Below are positions 36,651 to 45,313 of a stretch of DNA of 64,000 nt, one piece after another; position 1 is the first letter of the stretch, and the number at the start of each line of letters is the position of its first letter. The DNA is taken from NCBI RefSeq assembly GCF_900110995.1, contig NZ_FOJF01000001.1:1257199-1321198 (forward strand), given 5' to 3'. The position numbers and the translations under genes are program-made. Below the pieces are notes generated by a model. It was given only the letters and a program-made list of their open reading frames with translations, was not told the origin of the DNA and searched no databases. The DNA comes from Chitinophaga sp. YR573. Lineage in GTDB: Bacteria > Bacteroidota > Bacteroidia > Chitinophagales > Chitinophagaceae.

Positions 36651-36941
36651 GCAATAAAGTTTATCCGGTTCAATTTCAGTTAACAAAACAGACACTCACT
36701 ATGATAGCATTGCAATATTGCCGAATAAAGCGATGTACTTTAGTTAATAAGAAGTTATTGATTTTAGATTTTCGCTTTACAGGGTGCTAAAGATCAGAAT
36801 GACATTGTAACAGTATCTATCATATTCGTAGGTTCCCAGTTTATGGTTTTATATACAACAAAAAAAAAGGCTGCCTGTTCAAAGGCAACCCATTTTTTTT
36901 CGACAGTCGGTTCATTGTTCACTGTCATTCACTGTTAAACG
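36651..36941. other. Intergenic region with terminator of the fucosidase gene
   Basis: A 291-bp gap. It contains the promoter side of the response regulator (minus) on the left. At 36862-36900, on the minus strand, there is a terminator: GGTTGCC, 8-nt loop, GGCAGCC and a T-run, right after the fucosidase. Nothing else is evident. Confidence 0.7.
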
Positions 36942-38393
36942 CTATTCTACCGCGGGGATCTGTATAGCTACCGCACATTTCCAGTCTTTCTTCTGCAATG
37001 CCGCAGGAATACTGATCTGTGTGCCATCCCCAATAACTTTCCATGATAATTTATCTTTTGCGCCCAGCATACTCAGCTTAGCTCCCTTTGCAGGTTTCAG
37101 ACCACTGAAAGAAATAGTGGCAGGCAGTTTTTCTCCCTTATCCAGCAAATAGATCGCATATACATTTCCGTTCTTTTTACGGGTAAAACATACTTTACCA
37201 TCTTTATACGGAGCAACAGCTTTTGTTGCATAGATAGCATCTCCATTCACATTCATCCATTCACCGATGGCTGTCATGGTAGTATAGGCTTCATCGTGCA
37301 GTTGTCCATCTGGTCCCGGACCTACATTCAACAGGTAGTTACCACCTTTTGCTACTATATCTATCAGGTTGTGAATGATCTTCTCTACAGGTTTATAAGT
37401 ATCGTTCGGTACATATGACCACGAGTTCGCCATTGTCATACAGGTTTCCCATGGATAATCCAGTGGTTTGGCAGGGATCTGCTGTTCCGGTGTACGGTAG
37501 TTCTCGAAAGGACCATGTACATCACGGTCTACCACGATCAGTCCTGGCTGGTGTTTACGTGCCATAGCAGCAATGCCGGCCATGTCAATATCTTCATCCT
37601 GTTTGAGTGGTCTGCCATCTGTTTCTGCGGCAGTAATATCTGCTGCTTTCTTTTCAGACTGCTTACGTGGGCGAACCCATCCACCATCCAGCCACAGGAT
37701 ATCTATCTTACCGTAATCACTCATCAGTTCTTCTATCTGGTTGTAAGTATATTCTTTATACTTTTTCCAGCGATCAGGATATTTAGTGATATCATAATTC
37801 ACATGCCTGTCTTTAGGCGGGAAATAATCCCACCAGTAATTCTGGCAGTGCCAGTCTGGTTTTGAGAAATAAGCGCCGGCATGTAAGCCTTCCTTACGGA
37901 ATGCTTCAAATACTTCTTTAGCGATATTGGAACGGGGATCTTTACTGAAAGGACAATCCGGTGCTGTTACGCGGTAGTCTGTCTGTTTAGTATCAAACAT
38001 ACAAAACCCGTCATGGTGTTTCGTAGTGAATACTACGTACTGCATACCTGCGCCCTTAGCAGCTTTCGCCCATTTCTCAGGATTGAATTTAGTAGGATTG
38101 AACTGAGACTTTAATGCCTCATATTTTTTCACATACTCGAAGTAAGGAATGCCATAAGGCTGGCGCTGTGTCCACCCTTCATCTTCAGGGCAAATACTCC
38201 AGGATTCCACTATACCCAGTTCTGAGTAAGTACCCCAGTGGATCAGCATCCCGAATTTCCAGTCGCTCCATTCATCCAGTTTCTGCAATACGGCCTTGTC
38301 CGTCTCAGGGATGTAAGGAGGCATTTTCTCCTGTGCGCTGGCCGTGGAAAATGCCATTATCGCACCACTTAATAACATTAGTAGTTTTCGCAT
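36942..38393 (-). CDS. GH29 alpha-L-fucosidase, secreted
   Basis: A 483-residue glycoside hydrolase that cleaves terminal alpha-L-fucose. It has a signal peptide (about 1-20), the GH29 start motif DEWSDWKFGMLIHWG, the TTKHHDGFCMFD segment and the nucleophile region KIDILWLDGGW (catalytic Asp). A C-terminal beta-sandwich covers about 390-483. It is a single gene with its own terminator, not in a polysaccharide utilisation locus, so it is probably used to trim host or plant glycans. Confidence 0.94.
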   Translation of the reverse strand: MRKLLMLLSGAIMAFSTASAQEKMPPYIPETDKAVLQKLDEWSDWKFGMLIHWGTYSELGIVESWSICPEDEGWTQRQPYGIPYFEYVKKYEALKSQFNPTKFNPEKWAKAAKGAGMQYVVFTTKHHDGFCMFDTKQTDYRVTAPDCPFSKDPRSNIAKEVFEAFRKEGLHAGAYFSKPDWHCQNYWWDYFPPKDRHVNYDITKYPDRWKKYKEYTYNQIEELMSDYGKIDILWLDGGWVRPRKQSEKKAADITAAETDGRPLKQDEDIDMAGIAAMARKHQPGLIVVDRDVHGPFENYRTPEQQIPAKPLDYPWETCMTMANSWSYVPNDTYKPVEKIIHNLIDIVAKGGNYLLNVGPGPDGQLHDEAYTTMTAIGEWMNVNGDAIYATKAVAPYKDGKVCFTRKKNGNVYAIYLLDKGEKLPATISFSGLKPAKGAKLSMLGAKDKLSWKVIGDGTQISIPAALQKKDWKCAVAIQIPAVE

Positions 38394-38522
38394 GATTAAT
38401 TTTTAAAATGTATCTAATAGTTTAGTTTCAGTTGATGGAGGTGTCTACAAAGTAATGCACATTATCACTCAGGAACTTATTGTCCTTTACCTGTTTCGTG
38501 TATAATATTACCTTTCCGCAGT

Positions 38523-38530
38523 TATCTTTG
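38523..38530 (+). promoter_or_regulatory. Bacteroidetes -7 box (TATCTTTG) 4 nt before a start codon
   Basis: Exact TAnnTTTG match; transcription would begin at or beside the A of the ATG of the 57-residue gene, predicting a leaderless mRNA. Confidence 0.5.
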
Positions 38531-38534
38531 TACC

Positions 38535-38708
38535 ATGAAAAGTATGTGGCAGCAATTTCTGCGTTATCTGTATATAGGGAAGAAGGACCCAAATGCACCA
38601 AAATCACGGTACGTATCCATGATGCATGGGATGAACAGGATATCTATTATCGTGTTCCTGATTGCTATCATTATCATGTGTATACGCTTATTTACGAAGC
38701 GGCACTGA
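38535..38708 (+). CDS. 57-residue single-TM protein, DUF6728-like
   Basis: A short gene encoding MKSMWQQFLRYLYIGKKDP and onwards: a basic, amphipathic N-terminus, a middle segment MHGMNRIS, one TM helix of about 16 residues (ISIIVFLIAIIIMCIR) and the basic end FTKRH. The pattern agrees with the small Bacteroidota family DUF6728. Its start follows a consensus -7 box by 4 nt, and its 3' end overlaps the opposite lpxB end by 17 nt. The positive charges on both sides of the helix leave the topology open. The function is unknown. Confidence 0.7.
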   Translation: MKSMWQQFLRYLYIGKKDPNAPKSRYVSMMHGMNRISIIVFLIAIIIMCIRLFTKRH

Positions 38709-39789
38709 TAATCACTTCTGCGGCACGGCGGCTGGCATTCTTTTCGCCCAGTTTTGTCCAGAGGGCTGTATAATCTGCCTGTAACCGCACACGCGTAGCC
38801 TCATCCTTCAGCAATAATGTGAGTTCCTTCAGCAAATTTTCTTCGGTCAGATCGTCCTGGATCAGTTCATGCACCACCAGTTTATCCATGATCAGGTTTA
38901 CCAGGGAGATATATTTTACTTTGATCAGTCGTTTAGCTAAAAAGTAGGAGATCGCACTCCCTTTGTAACACACTACTTCCGGCACACCAAATAACGCGGT
39001 TTCAAGTGTGGCTGTACCGGAGGTGACCAGCGCCGCTTTTGCCTGGCGCAATAAGGGGTATGTTTTTCCTTTAACGGTACAAACGTTCGTATGTGCTCCT
39101 GTGAGCCCCTGCATGAAATCATCATCCAGACTGGGGGCCTGTGCTACTACAAACTGGTATTCCGGGAAATGTTTTGCCATCGTGAGCATAATAGGCAGCT
39201 TCACACTTACTTCCTGGCGACGGCTACCCGGCAATATAGCAATCACCGGCTTGTCAGAGAAAGGCAATACCTTTTCTTCTTTTGCTTCTTTTATCACTTC
39301 TATCAGCGGGTGACCTACATACTCTACTTCATAATCCCACTTTTTGTAAAAGTCCTGCTCAAAAGGCAGGATGCACAACATCTTATCCACACTCTTTTTA
39401 ATCTTCTTTACCCGGTTTTCTTTCCAGGCCCATACCTGCGGAGAGATATAGAAGATGATTTTATAACCGAGTGGTTTTGCCCATTCGGCGATACGCAGGT
39501 TGAAGCCTGCATAATCTATCAGTACAAGTACATCGGGTTGATATGCCTGTATATCCTTCTTACAGAATTCCAGGTTACGAAGTACGGTGCGCAGGTTCAT
39601 CACTACCTCGATAAAGCCCATAAAGGCCAGATCTTTGTAATGTTTCGCCAGGGTACCACCGGCCTGTTGCATCAGATCTCCTCCCCAGCAACGAATGTCT
39701 GCGGAGGGGTCCTGTCGTTTTAATTGTTTGATAAGATTGCTGCCATGGAGGTCGCCGGAAGCTTCCCCCGCTATGATGTAATACTTCAT
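38692..39789 (-). CDS. lpxB: Lipid-A-disaccharide synthase
   Basis: A 365-residue GT-B glycosyltransferase (GT19) that joins UDP-2,3-diacylglucosamine and lipid X to form the lipid A disaccharide at the inner membrane. The N-terminus MKYYIIAGEASGDLHGS is the LpxB signature; further motifs are YISPQVWAWKENRVKKI and the nucleotide-binding AILPGSRRQEV, then TSGTATLETALFGVP and YKGSAISYFLAKRLIKVKYI. The length is typical. The upstream genes are a small membrane protein and surE, an arrangement also seen in related genomes. Confidence 0.96.
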   Translation of the reverse strand: MKYYIIAGEASGDLHGSNLIKQLKRQDPSADIRCWGGDLMQQAGGTLAKHYKDLAFMGFIEVVMNLRTVLRNLEFCKKDIQAYQPDVLVLIDYAGFNLRIAEWAKPLGYKIIFYISPQVWAWKENRVKKIKKSVDKMLCILPFEQDFYKKWDYEVEYVGHPLIEVIKEAKEEKVLPFSDKPVIAILPGSRRQEVSVKLPIMLTMAKHFPEYQFVVAQAPSLDDDFMQGLTGAHTNVCTVKGKTYPLLRQAKAALVTSGTATLETALFGVPEVVCYKGSAISYFLAKRLIKVKYISLVNLIMDKLVVHELIQDDLTEENLLKELTLLLKDEATRVRLQADYTALWTKLGEKNASRRAAEVIISAAS

Positions 39790-39819
39790 TTTTTCACATT
39801 AAACCCGCAGCAAATATAG

Positions 39820-40125
39820 TTAACCATGTAATAGCTTAAGTAATATGATAGTGATCGCATATAACATGGTAACAAGGAAGATCCCTTTAGCAGTCAGATC
39901 TTTTCTTTGCCGGGTATAGATATAAAACACAGCGCCATTGAACAGCAAACAGATACTGATTATTTTGGGGAGCATTTGCCGGTTGCTGAGCAGAATCTGT
40001 ACAAATTCACTCAGTCCGCGGTGATAGGGCATATATACTGCCAGGAGGTAGTAAATAAAAAACGTAACAAATGGTGTCAGCAAACCTAACACGATACCTA
40101 ATCCTAGATGATCCTTCTTTAACAT
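39820..40125 (-). CDS. Small three-TM membrane protein
   Basis: The start MLKKDHLGLGIVLGLL gives 101 residues; the earlier ATG would overlap surE. It has three hydrophobic segments: about 8-30, 54-70 (ISICLLFNGAVFYIYTRQ) and 80-98, with positive residues between them. It lies between surE (17 nt) and lpxB (30 nt) on the same strand, so it is part of that operon. I do not recognise the family. A role in envelope lipids would be a guess from the lpxB neighbour. Confidence 0.75.
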   Translation of the reverse strand: MLKKDHLGLGIVLGLLTPFVTFFIYYLLAVYMPYHRGLSEFVQILLSNRQMLPKIISICLLFNGAVFYIYTRQRKDLTAKGIFLVTMLYAITIILLKLLHG

Positions 40126-40142
40126 ATTGTAGTTTTGAGCCG

Positions 40143-40922
40143 TCAGAACGTCCATTCGGCCTCTAATTGTTTTTTCAGCTTATAATCTGTAAGATCAAAC
40201 TGCACAGGTACCAGTGATGCATAGTTGTTGGCTAATGCCCACACATCCGTATCTTCTCCTTTGTCTCTGTTTACAAACTCTCCTGTGAGCCAGTAATATT
40301 TCTTCCCACGTGGATCTCTGCGTTCATCAAAGGCTTCTACCCATTTGGCATCTGCCTGACGGGAAACCCTAATGCCTTTAAACTCATCTTCTGCGGCCAT
40401 CGGGATATTCACATTAAATAACGTCCCTACGGGTAATGGAGTTTCCAGCATCTTCTTCGCTATCGTAAACGCTACTTTCTTTGATAAAACAAAATCCTGT
40501 TCATAGCTGTAATCCAGACTGGAAAACCCTACAGAAGGTACTCCTTCTATAGCTGCTTCCATCGCGGCAGACATTGTACCGGAATAGATCACATTGATAG
40601 AATGATTGGCGCCATGATTGATGCCGCTTACACAGATGTCCGGCAGGCGGTGTAATATCCTGGCACGGGCCAGTTTTACGCAATCTACCGGTGTTCCGGA
40701 ACATTGCCAGGCTTCTATCCCTTCAAAAATAGTTACAGGCTCTAATCTTAATGGTGTTCCAATAGTAATGGCATGCCCCTGCCCCGACTGTGGACTATCC
40801 GGTGCTACTACCACCACTCTGCCCAGGGGGCTCACTGCTTCTATCAGCGCACGGATACCCGGAGCTGTTACACCATCATCATTAGTTACCAGTATGATCT
40901 TTTCCTCTGCCACGTTGTACAA
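40143..40922 (-). CDS. surE: 5'/3'-nucleotidase SurE
   Basis: A 259-residue metal-dependent phosphatase acting on nucleoside monophosphates and exopolyphosphate. The signature VTNDDGVTAPGIRAL is near the N-terminus, with the paired Asp metal ligands; SGTPVDCVKLA and SGINHGANHSINVIYSGTMSAA provide the other metal ligand and catalytic region. The first residues (MYNVAEEK) are not conserved and the start could be downstream at another codon. It is the first gene of the surE-membrane protein-lpxB run, 58 nt after the ABC permease. Confidence 0.96.
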   Translation of the reverse strand: MYNVAEEKIILVTNDDGVTAPGIRALIEAVSPLGRVVVVAPDSPQSGQGHAITIGTPLRLEPVTIFEGIEAWQCSGTPVDCVKLARARILHRLPDICVSGINHGANHSINVIYSGTMSAAMEAAIEGVPSVGFSSLDYSYEQDFVLSKKVAFTIAKKMLETPLPVGTLFNVNIPMAAEDEFKGIRVSRQADAKWVEAFDERRDPRGKKYYWLTGEFVNRDKGEDTDVWALANNYASLVPVQFDLTDYKLKKQLEAEWTF

Positions 40923-40980
40923 ATTTAATATGTATTGAATATATTACGTTGATAAAGAATGTTAAATTAATTTAATAGAC

Positions 40981-41760
40981 CTAAATATCGGCTTTCAGTA
41001 ATCTTCTGAATATCAGCCACAATGCTACTGCAATATATCCTAATAACGCAATCAGGTACACCATATTGTCGTATTGTTGTACACCCGGCAACATCTTACC
41101 TATTAGCGGAAAGGGTAACAGTTCATCTGCGGTTTGCAGGGGCAGCAGGCCTCCCACACTTCCCCAGAAGCGCTTAAGCGTTACCACCAGCAACTGTTCA
41201 AAGATCATCACATAACCTAAATATAATACGATGGCAAGCCCGGCCCTTTTTACCAGTATACCTGTCAGCAAAGCCAGGCACAATGATAATAATACCTGCA
41301 GAAAATAATATCCCAGGTAATAAAAACCTTCCATATTAAATGCAGATGTACCATAAAAGAACCCGAAAAACAGGGCGGTTAATACAGATACTACAAATGC
41401 AGTCACCGATAATGCCAGTACCCAGAACAGTTTGGAATACACGAATTCCTTTCTGTCCCAGCCGTCAATGACGTTCTGCCTATGGGTTTTAAAGGTGAAT
41501 TCGTTTGTCACCAGTGTAAGCAGCAATAAAGCAAAAATAGCAGAGGTATATGAGTTTACATTGGCTACAGACTGCCATACCAGCGGGAAATCGTAGGCCG
41601 AAGTACCCAGCAGGGTTTGTACCTGTTTAGGGATACGGCTGGTAATATCCTGTACCAGAAGATTAGAGGCCGGGATAATGACTACCGCCAATCCCAGTAA
41701 AATCCAGAAAGTACGATAGGTCTTTACTTTCAGCCATTCTATTTTAATGATTTGTAACAT
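40981..41760 (-). CDS. ABC-2-type transporter permease
   Basis: A 259-residue integral membrane protein with about six TM helices (for example 18-36, 57-80, 110-130, 145-165, 175-195, 230-250). The N-terminal KIEWLKVKTYRTFWILLG and NEFTFKTHRQNVIDGW segments are typical of ABC-2 permeases of the NatB/GldF kind. It is 8 nt downstream of the ATPase gene and forms an exporter with it. The substrate is unknown. It also leads into surE by 58 nt. Confidence 0.9.
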   Translation of the reverse strand: MLQIIKIEWLKVKTYRTFWILLGLAVVIIPASNLLVQDITSRIPKQVQTLLGTSAYDFPLVWQSVANVNSYTSAIFALLLLTLVTNEFTFKTHRQNVIDGWDRKEFVYSKLFWVLALSVTAFVVSVLTALFFGFFYGTSAFNMEGFYYLGYYFLQVLLSLCLALLTGILVKRAGLAIVLYLGYVMIFEQLLVVTLKRFWGSVGGLLPLQTADELLPFPLIGKMLPGVQQYDNMVYLIALLGYIAVALWLIFRRLLKADI

Positions 41761-41768
41761 AGGGATTG

Positions 41769-42659
41769 TTAGTTATTGGTTAACTCCAGGAATGCTGTTT
41801 CCAGACTCTTTCTTCTCACCTGTAAATGACTCAGCCAGATACCCTGCTGTGAACACCAGTTGTTCAGCCCCGCAGGATCTACCGCTTCTTTAAAGATCAC
41901 CTGCAGCAGCCCTTCCGGTGTGGCAGATAATTGTACAAAAGCCGGATGTTTTTCAATAACCGCTTTCAGCGCTTTATTATCCGCACTGCCTACCTCCAGG
42001 AAATCATCCCTGGTAATTACTGCATTCACAGGCCCGGACAACAGCAGTTTCCCTTTTCTGAGGATAGCTACATGCGTACATACCTTTTCCACTTCATCCA
42101 GCAGATGACTGGCCATGATGATCGTCTTACCGGCTTGTGCCAGTTGTTTCACCAGGATTCTCACTTCTGATATACCTACAGGATCCAGTCCATTGGAAGG
42201 TTCATCTAAAATCAGCACATCAGGGTCTCCCAATAAAGCAGATGCAATGGCCAGCCTTTGCTTCATCCCTAATGAATAGGTCTTAAAAGCAGAATGCTGA
42301 CGGGCAGTTAACCCGGCCAGTTCCAGTACTCTCGGAATATCTTTTTCGCTTTTTTGTTTGATACCTGCTACTACCTGCAAATTCCTGTAGGCAGAGAGGT
42401 AATGATAGAAGTTAGGCGTTTCCAGCAGTGTACCGATGTTGCGGCGCTGCTTTGCGGAAGGATGCTGGTCGAATAAGGTAAAAGAACCCTCGTCGGCACT
42501 GAGTACGTCGGTGACAATACTCAGCAGGGTAGTTTTTCCGCTACCATTGGGGCCAAGTATACCGAATACGCTACCGGGGGGAACATCGAAAGACACCTGT
42601 GAAAGCGCCTGTACAGGACCATACTTCTTGGAGATGTTCTGCAGGGAAAGGATAGGCAT
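41769..42659 (-). CDS. ABC transporter ATP-binding protein
   Basis: The start at MPILSLQNISKKYG gives 296 residues; a start 27 nt earlier is inside an inverted-repeat element. It has Walker A GPNGSGKTTLL, the Q-loop LETPNFYHYL, the signature YSLGMKQRLAI, Walker B VLILDEPSNGLDP and the switch His in MASHLLDEVEKV. The C-terminal extension of about 70 residues (DFLEVGSADNKALKAV) is common in NatA/BcrA-type exporters. With the permease it forms a two-component ABC-2 exporter of lipids, drugs or peptides. Confidence 0.95.
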   Translation of the reverse strand: MPILSLQNISKKYGPVQALSQVSFDVPPGSVFGILGPNGSGKTTLLSIVTDVLSADEGSFTLFDQHPSAKQRRNIGTLLETPNFYHYLSAYRNLQVVAGIKQKSEKDIPRVLELAGLTARQHSAFKTYSLGMKQRLAIASALLGDPDVLILDEPSNGLDPVGISEVRILVKQLAQAGKTIIMASHLLDEVEKVCTHVAILRKGKLLLSGPVNAVITRDDFLEVGSADNKALKAVIEKHPAFVQLSATPEGLLQVIFKEAVDPAGLNNWCSQQGIWLSHLQVRRKSLETAFLELTNN

Positions 42660-42677
42660 ATTTGGGTGTTTTATACA

Positions 42678-42778
42678 GGGGGACAAAATATGAAATAAAA
42701 TGATCCTTATTAGCTTTTATTGCTGTCAGATTATATGATAGCACTATTACGCTATCAGATATTTGTATTTTGTCCCCC
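42678..42778. repeat. 101-bp element with 13-bp inverted ends
   Basis: GGGGGACAAAATA (42678-42690) is the exact reverse complement of TATTTTGTCCCCC (42766-42778). Inside lies a second hairpin, TGATAGC / GCTATCA, at 42736-42757. It fills the gap between the FadN-type gene and the ABC ATPase gene. It could be a small non-autonomous mobile element, or a leader or operator of the ABC genes. Confidence 0.65.
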
Positions 42779-42784
42779 CTATTA

Positions 42785-45184
42785 TTAATTTCTTATTGGC
42801 TTCCCTGTTTTCAATACACTTTGCAGTCGCTCTAATGTTTTACGCTCTCCTGCCAGGCTAAGGAAAGCTTCTCTTTCAAGATCCAACAGATACTGCTCAC
42901 TTACAATCGTAGATTCTGACAAATCCCCGCCACACATTACATAGGCTAATTTACCTGCAATCTTTGCATCATGATCTGAAATATAATTAGCAAAGCGCAT
43001 ACTGTGAACGCCTGTCAGCAGCATTCCCAGGCCGGTACGGCCCAGCACTTTAATATCTTTTCTTTCTACCGGACGGCTATACCCTTCATCGGCCATCTGC
43101 AACACACTGCGTTTGGCATCTGCGATCTGCCTGCTCAGGTTCATGGTAATTTCATCATGACCTTTACGCAGAATACCCAGTTCATAAGCTTCGTGTGCCG
43201 AAGTACTTACTTTCGCCATCGCTACTGTCATAAAGCGATCTTTCAACGGCTCTTCTTCTATACGACCTTCCTTGAATTCATCACTGGCACGTACTGCCAT
43301 TTCTTTGGTACCACCACCACCGGGAATCAATCCAACTCCTAACTCCACTAAACCTATATAAGATTCAGCTGCTGCCTGTACTTTATCTGCATGTAAACAC
43401 ATTTCACAACCACCACCCAATGTCAGTGCATGAGGCGCTACGATTGTTGGTATAGCAGAATAACGTAAACGCATAGTTGTTTTCTGGAATAAACGTACGG
43501 CCATATCCAGCTCGTCGAATTCCTGTTCTGCGGCCAGCATGAAGATCATACCTACATTGGCACCGGCAGAGAAGTTAGCGCCATCATTCGCTAATATCAA
43601 TCCACGGAAATCTTTTTCCGCACGATCAATTGCTTTATTCACACCTTCCAGTACCTCACCGCCAATCGTATTCATTTTAGTTTTCCAGTCGAGGGAAACG
43701 ATGCCATCACCTAAGTCGTACAGGTTACAGGCACTGTTCTTCCACACTATATTTCCGGAAAGGTTTTCCAGTATGATAAATGTATCAGCACCAGGCAACA
43801 GTTTGTAAGCCTGACTGGCAATATCATAATAGAACTTCTTACCGTTATCAATTTTGTAGAAACTTTTGATACCCTTGGCCAGCATATCTTTCACCCATGT
43901 AGCTACGGTACGTCCTTTTTCTTCCAGCAGTTTCACGCTGGCTTCTACTCCTAAAAGGTCCCATATTTCGAAAGGACCCATTTCCCATCCGAAACCTGCT
44001 TTCATGGCATCATCTACTTTGTAGATATCATCTGCAATTTCAGGGATACGGTGAGAGATATATGAAAACAGGTAGGAGTTGAATTGCTGATAGAATAATC
44101 CTGCTTTATCGGTAGCTGCAGACAGCATCTTCATACGCTGTTTCAGGTCTTCTACCGGCTTCGCAGCTTCTATACTGGCAAACTTGGATTTCTGACGGGG
44201 GCCATATTCCATCGTTTGCAAATTCAGTGTAAGGATTTCCTTACCACCTTCCCCTTTGGTCTTTTTATAAAACCCTTGTCCTGTTTTATCACCCAGCCAT
44301 TTGTTCTCTACTATTTTCTGCAGGAAAGGAGGGATGACAAAGATCTCTTTTGCTTCATCGGCAGGGCAGTTTTCTGCTACTCCATTTGCTACTTTCACCA
44401 GCGTATCAATACCCACTACATCGGCAGTACGGAAAGTAGCCGATTTAGGATGACCTATTACCGGTCCGGTGAGTGCATCCACTTCATCTATATTCAGGCC
44501 CATTTCCTGCATGATATGGAAGATAACCATGATAGAGAACACCCCTACCCTGTTGGCGATGAACGCAGGCGTATCTTTGCAGAGTACAGTTGTTTTACCG
44601 AGGTAAAGATCACCGTAGTGCATCAGGAAATCCACAATTTCCTTATCTGTATGCGGAGTGGGAATAATTTCTAATAAACGCAGGTAACGTGGAGGGTTGA
44701 AGAAGTGTGTACCGCAGAAATGTTTCCGGAAATCTTCACTCCGGCCTTCGGTCATAAGATGAATAGGAATGCCGGAAGTATTTGAAGTGATGAGTGTACC
44801 GGGTTTGCGGTATTTCTCTACCTCATCGAACACTGTTTTCTTTACAGCCAGGTTCTCTACTACAACTTCTATGATCCAGTCATATCCGCCTATTTCTTTC
44901 ATATCATCCGTAAAGTTGCCTGTGCGGATGTATTTGATCACATCTTTTGTGTAAACCGGGGATGGGTTAGCCTTCAGCGTGGACTGTAAGGCATCATTTA
45001 CAATGCGGTTCTTAACGGCTTTGCTGTCCAGCGACAGGCCCTTTTTAGTTTCCGCTTCATTTAATTCTTTAGGGGCTATATCCAGCAACAACACCTGTAC
45101 TCCTATCCCTGCAAAATGGGCTGCAATACGGGAACCCATTACTCCTGAACCTAAAACGGCCACCTTATTGATGTGTCTTTTCAT
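42785..45184 (-). CDS. 3-hydroxyacyl-CoA dehydrogenase/enoyl-CoA hydratase (FadN-type)
   Basis: A 799-residue fatty-acid beta-oxidation enzyme. Order: 3-hydroxyacyl-CoA dehydrogenase first (VAVLGSGVMGSRIAAHFAG, NAD-binding, about 7-190), its C-terminal domains (NRVGVFSIMVIFHIM), then an enoyl-CoA hydratase part (about 480-700) with GANFSAGANVG, LGGGCEMCLHAD and ELGVGLIPGGGGT (the two catalytic Glu regions). This order is the reverse of E. coli FadB and matches Bacillus FadN. No acyl-CoA dehydrogenase or thiolase genes are next to it; they probably follow elsewhere. Confidence 0.94.
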   Translation of the reverse strand: MKRHINKVAVLGSGVMGSRIAAHFAGIGVQVLLLDIAPKELNEAETKKGLSLDSKAVKNRIVNDALQSTLKANPSPVYTKDVIKYIRTGNFTDDMKEIGGYDWIIEVVVENLAVKKTVFDEVEKYRKPGTLITSNTSGIPIHLMTEGRSEDFRKHFCGTHFFNPPRYLRLLEIIPTPHTDKEIVDFLMHYGDLYLGKTTVLCKDTPAFIANRVGVFSIMVIFHIMQEMGLNIDEVDALTGPVIGHPKSATFRTADVVGIDTLVKVANGVAENCPADEAKEIFVIPPFLQKIVENKWLGDKTGQGFYKKTKGEGGKEILTLNLQTMEYGPRQKSKFASIEAAKPVEDLKQRMKMLSAATDKAGLFYQQFNSYLFSYISHRIPEIADDIYKVDDAMKAGFGWEMGPFEIWDLLGVEASVKLLEEKGRTVATWVKDMLAKGIKSFYKIDNGKKFYYDIASQAYKLLPGADTFIILENLSGNIVWKNSACNLYDLGDGIVSLDWKTKMNTIGGEVLEGVNKAIDRAEKDFRGLILANDGANFSAGANVGMIFMLAAEQEFDELDMAVRLFQKTTMRLRYSAIPTIVAPHALTLGGGCEMCLHADKVQAAAESYIGLVELGVGLIPGGGGTKEMAVRASDEFKEGRIEEEPLKDRFMTVAMAKVSTSAHEAYELGILRKGHDEITMNLSRQIADAKRSVLQMADEGYSRPVERKDIKVLGRTGLGMLLTGVHSMRFANYISDHDAKIAGKLAYVMCGGDLSESTIVSEQYLLDLEREAFLSLAGERKTLERLQSVLKTGKPIRN

Positions 45185-45268
45185 AGAAAGTCTTAATTAA
45201 TCGAGAAATGAATTTAGCATTTTTTGCGGGACTTATAGAGTTTTTAGAACATGGTAGGAATGTTCCAT

Positions 45269-45313
45269 ATGCGGCGAATAATGACTATATTCACCGCATA
45301 AATGCGGCGAATA
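45269..45313 (+). promoter_or_regulatory. Palindromic operator next to the Fic start codon
   Basis: Three copies of a 12-bp unit: ATGCGGCGAATA (45269-45280), its inverse TATTCACCGCAT (45288-45299) and ATGCGGCGAATA again (45302-45313). The last two form an 11 of 12 bp palindrome with 2-bp spacer and run into the ATG. A good site for autorepression by the C-terminal winged helix of the Fic protein. Confidence 0.6.
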
